A DNA stretch of 9,886 bases from Methanobacteriota archaeon (GTDB lineage Archaea; Thermoplasmatota; Poseidoniia; Poseidoniales; Poseidoniaceae), in NCBI GenBank assembly GCA_002697705.1, contig NZXL01000050.1, forward strand, positions 14,141-24,026, read 5' to 3'. Below, piece after piece: positions 1-8,500 of the stretch. Under the pieces are notes generated by a model. It did not search any database. It saw nothing but the letters and a program-made list of their open reading frames with translations, and had not been told where the DNA came from. A program made the translations under genes and the position numbers. Position 1 is the stretch's first letter. Each line of letters starts with the position of its first letter.

Positions 1-3000
1 GACACTTCCCAGGAAGTGACTGGACCACCGTTTGCAGTTGGAGTTACTGAAGTCATAGCAGTTCCTTTCGTTTCTGTGAAAGAATTAGGAGTATAGGTGA
101 CTGTAGATGGAATAACATCGTTGACTGTTATGTCGACTGTTGTCGTATCGAAACCGCCCGTGTTAGTTGCTGTAATTGTATAAGTCGTCAGTGTTGAAAG
201 AGCCGTTGGCGTACCACTAATTCTACCAGTTGAAGGATTAATCGATAATCCGGTTGGCAAGACTGGGTCGATAGACCACGTAACTACTGCCCCACCACTG
301 GCACTTGGAGTAACTGCGGACATTGGAGAACCTTTTGTTATAACAAACCAATCAGGACTGTAAGTAATCGCTGATGGAATTACATCATTGACTGTGATAT
401 CAATGGTAGTAGATGCACTACCACCAGTGTTGTTTGCATATACAGTATAAGTTGTAATAGTCGATAATACAGATGGAGTTCCGCTAATTTCACCAGTGGT
501 TGCGTCTATGGACAGACCGGTTGGTAGATCTGGAGATATCTCCCATAATGTGACTGTACCACCATTTGCAGTTGGAGTTACTGAAGTCATAGCAGTGCCT
601 TTTGTTTCTACGAAAGCATTTGGACTGTAAGCAACTGAAGATGGAATCACATCATTAACTTCTATGGTAATAGTTACGCTGTCAGTACCTCCGCTGTTAC
701 CGGCAGTAATTGTATAAGTTCCAGATGAAGTAATGTCGGTTGGAGTTCCGCTAATCTCACCAGTATTTGCATCGATTGACAAACCATTAGGGAGAGTTGG
801 AGAGATAGACCAAGAAGTTACAGGGCCACCACTTAATGTTGGAGTTCCTGAAGAAAAGGCTGAGTCTTTAGTTAGACTGAATGGCGAGTTGCTGTAGACA
901 ATTGATGATGGAGGAACATCGTTGACAGTAATATCAATGGTTGTCGACGCACTGCCACCAGTGTTGTTAGCGTATACTGTGTATGAGGTAAATGTTGAGA
1001 GAACTGTTGGCGTACCACTAATTTCACCAGTTGTTGAATCAATGCTCAAACCACTAGGGAGAGAAGGATGAATTGTCCAAGAGATGACTGTACCGCCACT
1101 TACGGTTGGAGTTATCGAAGTCATTGCTGTACCTTTTGTTTCAGTAAAAGAATTTGTACTGTAGACTATTGAAGACGGTATTACATCGTTAACTGTAATT
1201 TCAATGGTTGTTGATGCACTACCACCAGTGTTTTCTGCAGTTATAGTATAAGTTATCTGATTGGAAAGCACTGTTGGAGTACCACTAATTTCACCTGTCG
1301 TTGCATCAATACTCAAACCATTAGGCAGAGCAGGAGATATGGACCAAGTTACTACTGTACCACCGTTTACGGTTGGAGTTACTGAAGTCATCGCTGTTCC
1401 TTTTGTTTCGGTAAAAGAACTTGGATTATAGTCGACATCTGATGGAATTACATCATTCACTTGAAGAGTGAAGTTAGCAGTATCTGTACCGCCTGTATTA
1501 GTTGCAGTAACTGTGTAATTAGTTGCTGGTGAAATTACTGTCGGTGTTCCTGTAATTACTCCAGTAGAGCTAATCGACAGACCTGCAGGAAGAGTTGGTG
1601 AAATCGACCAAGTAACAACTGTCCCTCCTGAACTAATTGCTGGTAATCCATTCATAGACGAATCCTTGGTCAAAATGTGTGGCCCTGTTGTGTAACTAAT
1701 ATTAGGCTGAGCATCGATTACTGTGATTTCGATATCTACCGTCGCATTGCCACCGGTATTTTCTGCTGTTACTGTATATGTTGTGGCCGACGAAAGAACG
1801 CTCGGAGTTCCACTAATTGTGCCGGTCGATGTATCAAAAGACATCCCTGTAGGTAGTGCAGGCGTGATAGACCAAGAAGTTACAGTTCCACCATTTGCAG
1901 TAGGTGTGTAAGAATTCATGGTAAACTGGTTTTTGGTGTAGGTATACGGACTTCCGCTGTAAACGATAGATGATGGTGGAACATCGTTGACAGTAAAATC
2001 AATGGTTGTCGATGCACTTCCACCGGTATTGTTTGCATACACTGTATATGTGGCCAAGGTAGAGAGTACAGTTGGCGTACCACTAATTTCACCAGTATTC
2101 GCATCGATTGAGATACCATTTGGAAGGGCTGGATGTACTGCCCAGGAAGTTACTGTACCACCGTTTGTAGTTGGAGTTACTGAGGTCATTGCTGTATCTT
2201 TTGTTTCTGTGAATGAACTCTGACTGTAGGTAATTGAAGATGGAATAATGTCATTAACAGTAATATCAACTGTCGTGGTTGTACTACCACCGGAATTTTC
2301 TGCAGTGATTGTGTAAGTGGCAATTGTAGATAGAGCAGTTGGTGTACCGCTTATTTCACCAGTTGATGAATCGATACTCAAACCATTAGGCAGGGCAGGC
2401 AAGATAGACCAAGTGACTACTGGACCACCGTTTACAGTTGGAGTTACCGAAGTCATGGCTGTGCCTTTTGTTTCAACGAAAGAAGTTTGGCTGTAGACAA
2501 TTGAAGATGGAGGAACATCGTTAACAGTAATATCAACGGTAGCCGTTGCACTACCACCAGTGTTGTTTGCATACACTGTATAGGTTGTTAGAGTGGAAAG
2601 TACGGTTGGAGTACCACTTATTTCACCAGTTGATGAATCAATACTCAAACCACTTGGCAATGCAGGATCAATTTCCCAAGAGACAACTGGACCACCGCCA
2701 ACTGTTGGCGTTACCGAAGTCATTGGAGAGCCTTTTGTTTCAGTAAATGTGGTTGTGCTGTAGACAATTGAAGATGGAATTACATCATTCACAATTATTA
2801 CAAGAGCAGTAGTAGAGTCACTAGGGTTGGAATTAGATGCTGATATAGAATAACCTGAACCGGAATCGAGTTCCGTAGGAGTTCCACTGATGACACCAGT
2901 TGATGTATCGAAGGCAAGTCCGAGAGGGAGTGTGCCTGCCATAGCCCAAGAAGTCGCGGTTCCACCGGAATTTGTCGGAGTGATAGTCGCAGGTGTACCC

Positions 3001-5171
3001 TTGGTCAAAATGTATGGACTTCCACTGTAGGAAATAGATGGCGGAATATCGTAAATAGTAATGTCAACGGTAGTTGTTGCAGTACCACCAGTATTTTCTG
3101 CACTTACTGTATATGTTGTTTGAGTTGAAAGGACAGTTGGAGTACCGCTTATTTCACCAGTTGACGAGTCAATACTCAAGCCTGTTGGAAGGTTTGGTGT
3201 AATTGACCATGTCACTACAGCCCCACCGCTAACTGTTGGCACACCTGTAGTCATAGCAGAGTTAATTACTTTGGAATATGAGTTTGAACTGTAAGTTATT
3301 GAAGATGGGATTACATCAATGACGGTTATGTCAATGTTAGTTGTGATATCACCGCCAGTGTTATTTGCATATATGGTATAAGTTGTAATGGTCGATAGTG
3401 CGGTTGGCGTACCACTTATTTCACCAGTAGAGGAGTCGATGCTCAAACCAGACGGTAGAGATGGAGAAATCTCCCATGACGTCACTGTACCCCCTGTTGA
3501 AGTTGCAGTTACTGAAGTCATTGCTACGCCTTTTATTTCTATAATTGAAGTTTCGCTGTAGGTTATTGAAGTTGGAGCGATGTCAATTACCTCAATGGTG
3601 AAAATTACATCATCGTCACCACCGGAGTTGGTTGCTGTAACAGTGTAGGTATTAGATGCTGTAACCGCAGTTGGTGTACCGGTAATCTCTCCGGTACTGG
3701 TATCTAATACCAGGCCACTTGGTAAGGAAGGAGATACTGCCCATGAAACAACAGCACCACCACTAGTGGATGGAGTTATTGCGCTAATTGCCGTGCCTTT
3801 GGTAAAGGTAAACGTGGTTTGGGAATAGGAAATAACTGGAGATTGATCATCAACAATAATGGTCAAAGTTTTAGTGTCGAATCCACCTGTATTTGTTGCA
3901 GTTATTGTATATGTTATGGAGGAGGTTATTGTGGTAGGTGTTCCACTAATCACACCTGTAGAGGTGTCCAAAGATATACCATTAGGCAAAGTTGGTGAAA
4001 CGGACCATGAATCAACTGCTCCACTCCCATATAATTGTGGAGATAATGGGCTCATTGCGATACCATTCACCAATTCCAAAGATGCATAGGAATATGCAAA
4101 TGCAGGAGAGACATCGTTTACCTGAATTGTCACAGTTGCTGTCGAGTTTCCACCCGAGTTTTCTGCAGTAATTGTGTATACAGTTGAAGGTGATACTACT
4201 GTTGGGGTACCTGAGATTCGACCGTTTGAATCGAGCGTTAGCCCTATTGGAAGAGAGGGGGAAACTGTCCAAGAAACTACGGTACCACCGCTATATGTTG
4301 GAGTTACTGTAGTCATGGCAACATCTTTAGTTTCAATAAATGAATTAGGATTGTAGACAATAGATGAAGGAGGTACATCATTTACTTCGAATGTCAATGA
4401 AGCTGTGCTGCTGCCACCAGAGTTGCTAGCAGTAACTGTGTAAGTGGCAGATGGAGAGAGTATTGATGGAGTTCCACTGATGACACCAGTTGAAGTGTCG
4501 AAGTTAATTCCCGTTGGTAGAGATGGTGTTATCGCCCAAGAAGTCACCGTACCGCCACTGCTTGTTGGAGTAACCGTCGTCATAGCGACGCCCTTTGTTT
4601 CTACAAATGTGTTTGGATTATAGGTAATTGCTGAGGGAGGAATATCTACAACTTCGATAGTTAATGTCTTGGTATCTAAACCACCATTATTGGTTGCCGA
4701 AACTACGTACGATTGGGAATTAGAAGCTATAGTAGGTGTACCTGAAATCACACCAGTTGAAGAATCAATTACTAGACCGGTAGGTAGAGATGGTGAAATA
4801 GTCCAAACAATACCAGTACCACGAAATACAGTTGGAATCCATGGACTTATTGCTGTATCCTTGGTAAATGTATCGGAGTTAGGTGAATATTGAATAATCG
4901 GAGATTCCTGAACCACAGATATGTCTATGTCGATTTCATCGCTACCATAAGAGTTAGTTGCCGTAATAGTGTAAGTTGTTTGTGATGATAACGCTGTTGG
5001 AGTTCCATAAATAGTTCCGTTACCAGTACCAAAGGACAGTCCGCCAGGAAGTGTTGGGTCAATCGACCAAGAAGTAACTGCACCGCCTGAATTTGAAGGA
5101 GTAATGGTTGGATTCAACACCTCTCCGTAAATTAAGGAAGCGCTGGCTGTTGAAAGAGAAAGCGAAGGAGG
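1..5171 (-). repeat. Tandem array of about 89-codon Ig-like units, 19 complete plus one partial
   Basis: The ISGTP motif (plus-strand forms such as GGAGTTCCACTAAT) recurs near 209, 476, 740, 1009, 1275, 1543, 1805, 2074, 2341, 2608, 2878, 3139, 3406, 3672, 3937, 4204, 4468, 4735 and 4999. The mean spacing is about 266 bp, and every interval keeps the reading frame. The first unit starts at residue 102 (nt 5171) and is the most divergent: it has IYGTP instead of ISGTP and lacks the TKG motif. The partial twentieth unit runs into the left edge and breaks off after TSWEV. Similarity between units is mostly at protein level, but some stretches are identical in DNA, for example 31-62 and 565-596 (32 bp, two units apart). 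Such an array can change unit number by recombination and can be misassembled from short reads. Confidence 0.92.
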
Positions 5172-5474
5172 AGTTGATCGAGCACCAGCGTTTAGAGTAT
5201 CTGATGTATCGAGAGAACCTGCTTCCTCTCCAGGCCAAATCAGTTCATTGAATGATGACAATACTGCTGATATTGAACTTGATATATCCGAAAATTCAAA
5301 CTGATTATTCGATTCTTCCATGTCCGCTGTAGGGTTATTTACTTCAATAATTCCTGAAGACAAAGACATTGAAATCATGAGTACAGATAATAGCACTGAT
5401 TTAAGGGAATTTGAACCCTTTAATCGGCGATAATCCTTTTTCTTATTTCCCATTAAAGCATACGCACTGCTCAT
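1..5474 (-). CDS. Giant secreted protein of tandem He_PIG-type Ig-like repeats (3' end beyond window)
   Basis: The frame opens at an ATG at 5474 and stays open to the left edge: 1824 codons plus two bases, with no stop seen. This start is chosen because the same frame has a TGA ten codons upstream and no other start codon in between. An alternative in-frame ATG lies at codon 8. Residues 1-43 look like a signal peptide, residues 44-101 are a Ser/Asp/Glu-containing linker, and from residue 102 onward the protein is only Ig-like repeats of about 89 residues. Each unit follows the plan TKG(T)AM, GGTVxSW, LPxGLSID, TGEISGTPT, TTYTV, TxTGG, and ends in a strand with VNDV(I/P)P. This matches the putative Ig family He_PIG (PF05345), common in archaeal and bacterial surface proteins. 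No cysteine, enzyme motif or second membrane segment is visible. A C-terminal anchor, if any, lies beyond the window. Likely role: extracellular fibre or adhesin; ligand unknown. The repeat family is confident, the function is not. Confidence 0.92.
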   Translation of the reverse strand, partial: MSSAYALMGNKKKDYRRLKGSNSLKSVLLSVLMISMSLSSGIIEVNNPTADMEESNNQFEFSDISSSISAVLSSFNELIWPGEEAGSLDTSDTLNAGARSTPPSLSLSTASASLIYGEVLNPTITPSNSGGAVTSWSIDPTLPGGLSFGTGNGTIYGTPTALSSQTTYTITATNSYGSDEIDIDISVVQESPIIQYSPNSDTFTKDTAISPWIPTVFRGTGIVWTISPSLPTGLVIDSSTGVISGTPTIASNSQSYVVSATNNGGLDTKTLTIEVVDIPPSAITYNPNTFVETKGVAMTTVTPTSSGGTVTSWAITPSLPTGINFDTSTGVISGTPSILSPSATYTVTASNSGGSSTASLTFEVNDVPPSSIVYNPNSFIETKDVAMTTVTPTYSGGTVVSWTVSPSLPIGLTLDSNGRISGTPTVVSPSTVYTITAENSGGNSTATVTIQVNDVSPAFAYSYASLELVNGIAMSPLSPQLYGSGAVDSWSVSPTLPNGISLDTSTGVISGTPTTITSSITYTITATNTGGFDTKTLTIIVDDQSPVISYSQTTFTFTKGTAISAITPSTSGGAVVSWAVSPSLPSGLVLDTSTGEITGTPTAVTASNTYTVTATNSGGDDDVIFTIEVIDIAPTSITYSETSIIEIKGVAMTSVTATSTGGTVTSWEISPSLPSGLSIDSSTGEISGTPTALSTITTYTIYANNTGGDITTNIDITVIDVIPSSITYSSNSYSKVINSAMTTGVPTVSGGAVVTWSITPNLPTGLSIDSSTGEISGTPTVLSTQTTYTVSAENTGGTATTTVDITIYDIPPSISYSGSPYILTKGTPATITPTNSGGTATSWAMAGTLPLGLAFDTSTGVISGTPTELDSGSGYSISASNSNPSDSTTALVIIVNDVIPSSIVYSTTTFTETKGSPMTSVTPTVGGGPVVSWEIDPALPSGLSIDSSTGEISGTPTVLSTLTTYTVYANNTGGSATATVDITVNDVPPSSIVYSQTSFVETKGTAMTSVTPTVNGGPVVTWSILPALPNGLSIDSSTGEISGTPTALSTIATYTITAENSGGSTTTTVDITVNDIIPSSITYSQSSFTETKDTAMTSVTPTTNGGTVTSWAVHPALPNGISIDANTGEISGTPTVLSTLATYTVYANNTGGSASTTIDFTVNDVPPSSIVYSGSPYTYTKNQFTMNSYTPTANGGTVTSWSITPALPTGMSFDTSTGTISGTPSVLSSATTYTVTAENTGGNATVDIEITVIDAQPNISYTTGPHILTKDSSMNGLPAISSGGTVVTWSISPTLPAGLSISSTGVITGTPTVISPATNYTVTATNTGGTDTANFTLQVNDVIPSDVDYNPSSFTETKGTAMTSVTPTVNGGTVVTWSISPALPNGLSIDATTGEISGTPTVLSNQITYTITAENTGGSASTTIEITVNDVIPSSIVYSTNSFTETKGTAMTSITPTVSGGTVISWTIHPSLPSGLSIDSTTGEISGTPTVLSTFTSYTVYANNTGGSASTTIDITVNDVPPSSIVYSNSPFSLTKDSAFSSGTPTLSGGPVTSWSISPTLPNGLSIDANTGEISGTPTDITSSGTYTITAGNSGGTDSVTITIEVNDVIPSSVAYSPNAFVETKGTAMTSVTPTANGGTVTLWEISPDLPTGLSIDATTGEISGTPSVLSTITTYTVYANNTGGSASTTIDITVNDVIPSAITYSPDWFVITKGSPMSAVTPSASGGAVVTWSIDPVLPTGLSINPSTGRISGTPTALSTLTTYTITATNTGGFDTTTVDITVNDVIPSTVTYTPNSFTETKGTAMTSVTPTANGGPVTSWEV
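5346..5474 (-). other. Predicted Sec-type signal peptide of the Ig-repeat protein
   Basis: The N-terminal 43 residues have a basic region (KKKDYRRLKG, residues 11-20), a hydrophobic core (residues 26-38, SVLLSVLMISMSL) and a small-residue stretch SSG after it. There is no lipobox cysteine and no twin-arginine motif of the usual form. The core is short, so an uncleaved membrane anchor is an alternative. The n-region is long from the ATG at 5474; starting at Met8 (5453) would give a more typical length. Confidence 0.65.
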
Positions 5475-5532
5475 GGTCCTTGCTTGACTTTTTAGATTAA
5501 GTCATTACGCCTTTCATAATAGGGAGGGGCTT
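5475..5532 (-). promoter_or_regulatory. 58-bp intergenic gap with weak Shine-Dalgarno-like element and small hairpin
   Basis: This is the only non-coding stretch. On the minus strand an AAGGA element (5481-5477) stands just two bases before the ATG at 5474, closer than a normal Shine-Dalgarno spacing. A 6-bp inverted repeat, TGACTT/AAGTCA (5485-5490 and 5499-5504, 8-base loop), lies in the leader. I see no run of T on the coding strand that would act as an archaeal terminator for the upstream gene, and no convincing TATA box; the A/T-rich TTAATCTAAAA about 16-26 bases before the ATG is at best a weak candidate. Read-through from the upstream gene is the simplest reading. Confidence 0.4.
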
Positions 5533-8500
5533 TCACTTCTTGCCTTTGTGGAATTCTCTAGCCTGCTTAGCCCACTCGTCTCGTTTGACACGACCAGGGA
5601 AGAATTCAATCGCTTTGTTGACTTCTTCTTCGATCTTAGGCGTCATATTGCCAACTTGTTCAAAGGTGTAGATTCCAAGAGCATACAGTTTCTCAGCGAT
5701 AAAAGGACCAATACCCTTGATGGTTTGTAAGTCATCTTTCTCATCGATTGTTGCGACTCCGAGTGTTGCAAAGTCTATGGTTTCAGCCTTCTGAGCAATA
5801 CGCTCTAACTCTTCAGCCTGCTTGAGTGCCTTCTCATCCAACTTGACATCTTCACCAAGTAGAATCTTGGCTTGATTTACCCACTGGTCACGCTTTACAC
5901 GGCCTGGGAAGAACTCGATGGCCTCATTGACTTGAGTTTCAAGTTTAGCAGTCATGTTAGCAATTTGTCGATAGGTTGTGATACCAAGAGCATTCAACTT
6001 CTCTTCGATAAACGGACCAATTCCTTTGATCACTTGCAAATCATCCTTTACCATGACCACTGAGGCTTTACCAAAGACTCTGGTTATACCACCAACACCG
6101 GTTAGAGTATTGCCGTCTTTACCTGTCCAAGAGATAATTGTTGAGCCCTTGTCATCGGTAATTGCTGCACTTCCAGCATCAGCGAACTCCTTAGCATCAG
6201 CAACTTCCAAGGTCTTAGCACCTTTCTTGACTTCACTTTTCAGTTTAGTTGAGGATGCGGTTCCAAGCACCTTGAAGTCAATGGTCTTCGCACGTGATTT
6301 AACACGCTGAATTTCCTCTTCCTTCTTGGCTTCTTTAGTCGTTGCTGGCTTTTTAGCAGCTGCTTTCTTGGCCTTCGCTTCTGCTTCCTTAGCTGCCTTG
6401 GCTTCTGCCTCTTTGGCAGCCTTGGCATCTGCTTCTTCCTTGGCTTTCTTATCGGCAGCATCGGCTTCTTTCTTGGCCTTGGCTTCAGCAGCCTTAGCGT
6501 CCTTTTCTGCCTTCTTTTTAGCCTCTTCTTCGGCCTTGGCTTCCACTTCCTTGGCAGCCTTGGCATCGGCCTCAGACTTAGCCTTCTTCTCGGCCTCTTC
6601 GGCTTCCTTCTTGGCTTTCTTATCGGCAGCATCGGCTTCTTTCTTGGCCTTGGCTTCAGCAGCCTTAGCGTCCTTTTCTGCCTTCTTTTGAGCTTTTTCT
6701 TCTGCCTTCTTTTGAGCCTTTTCTTCAGCCTCAGCTACTGCAATTGCTGCAAGAGCCTCTTCTTCGGCCTTCTTAGCAGCCTCTGCCTCTTCAGCCTCTA
6801 ACTTAGCCTTCTGTTCAGCCTCAGCGGCAGCGGCTAATTCTGCTTCGATTTTAGCATTCTTTTCTGCTTCTGCTGCTTCCTTCTCACGCTGCTTCTTAGC
6901 CTTCTTTCGCTCTGCTTCAAGTCTCTTTTGCTCCTTGACATATTCAGGGTCTGGTTTGACCTTGATATCCCAAGTGAAGTAGACAGATCTACGGCCAACC
7001 TTGACTGCGCCTCTGAATTCTCCACCAGCAAGTGTCGGGTCATGACTATCATCAAACAATAATCGGAATTTCATAACACCATCATCATCAGCGATGATCA
7101 TTCGAGTTCCTTCCTCACTTCCTGAATCATCTTGCATCATGAATCTACTCTCATTCTCGCGGTCAAAGTAGTCTTGAGACTTAACCTTCAAACCAGGAGT
7201 AATATCTGTAATTGTAATCAATTCTTTACTGACTACAATAGAACCAGGCTTAACTGTCTTGAGTGGCTTTAGGATAAATGGACTATCCTTAGTACCGCCA
7301 CCTTCAGCAAACTTTGGCTTGGATGTAGTGTTTTCAGGTTCAGCGTCATCATATGTCGTGATTACCTTATCCCTTAGAAGGATTAGAGGAACTAATAGAA
7401 GAAGAAGTAGCAAGAAGCAAAGTGGGAAACACCACCAGACTAATTTATTCTCTTCATCATCATCATCTCCATCGCCTTTAAGTTGATCACAAATATCCCC
7501 TTCAGTATTCTCTGGATTCGAGGATGTATCTAGTGGATCAGAACCACAATCAAGTTCATCTTGGTCAAAGTATCCGTCATTGTCATCATCGTGGTCTACA
7601 GTGATATTACCTGTATAATTAGCAGGCAGACTATCTGGTAAAGAGTCATTATCAGTATCATTGAATACGGTTATTGATAGAACAAATGAATGTTGATAAT
7701 TGCTGTTATTAGCCCAAACTGTGACATTTACAGGTTCTTCAGTGTAATTTGTAGGCGTACCTCTAATTCCACCATCAAGCATTGCATCTCTTGCTGGGCT
7801 CCAGCCAAATGTCAACCCTTCAGGAATGTCTCCTTCAATTTCCCATGAAGCAACTTCGCCTATCCCAGTTACGTTTGGTAAGAAATCAACCATTGTCTTG
7901 TTAACAAATAAGTCGACATATTGAGACTCATAAGTCAAATTGAAATCAAGGTCAATAATGTCATCTAATGCATCACAAATTCCATCTCCGTCCATGTCTG
8001 GAAGGAGGTTGACAACCTTAGGGTCTGTTCCGCACATCAACTCAGTTTCATCAAAAATGGTATCATTATCGTCATCTATGTCTTCGATTAGACCGGTTGT
8101 TGAATTTCCATTGAGTTCATCAGGCATACCATCGCCATCAGTATCAAGTGATGCTGCTGGGTCGTTAGGGAAAGCATCTGGTCCTGCGACACAAATTGCT
8201 ACATCTGGAGTTGCAGGTCCATCACAAACACCGTCTCCGTCAGAGTCAGGGTTTGCAGGGTCGGTACCTGTATCTGAAGTTGAATTGTAGATTCCAGTAT
8301 TGGTCTCATCAACGTTTAGGATACCATCGCCGTCCATGTCATTATCTTCATTATCACAAATTCCGTCGCCGTCCATGTCACTAGGAACATCATTTACGTC
8401 GGTTTTGTTAGACAAACAAGCTATTTCCACAGCGTCTAGGTAGCCGTCGTTGTCATCATCATCATCTGCAATCAGACCACCTTCACCATCAGGGTCATCG

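Noticed and set aside
1723..4893. Series of plus-strand frames of 60-78 codons with similar sequences (VTVPPFxVGV and the like)
   Set aside because: They repeat with the 266-bp period because they are the reverse of the Ig units. Their similarity to each other is inherited from the sense strand.
1..5171. CRISPR array or satellite DNA as the cause of the 266-bp periodicity
   Set aside because: The period is a multiple of whole codons around 89, the repeats are diverged mainly in a coding manner, the frame stays open, and there are no short identical repeats with unique spacers.
5497..5517. Six-codon frame ATG...TAA in the intergenic gap
   Set aside because: Too short and with no ribosome site or conservation visible; probably chance.
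5978..6310. Plus-strand 110-codon frame opposite the first HhH domain
   Set aside because: Antisense to a strongly conserved coding stretch, and without a recognisable motif of its own.
6326..6691. Plus-strand 121-codon frame rich in Ala and Ser
   Set aside because: It is the antisense of the Lys/Glu/Ala rod. Codon repeats such as GCC/AAG/GAG give stop-free antisense frames, and there is no start context or domain.
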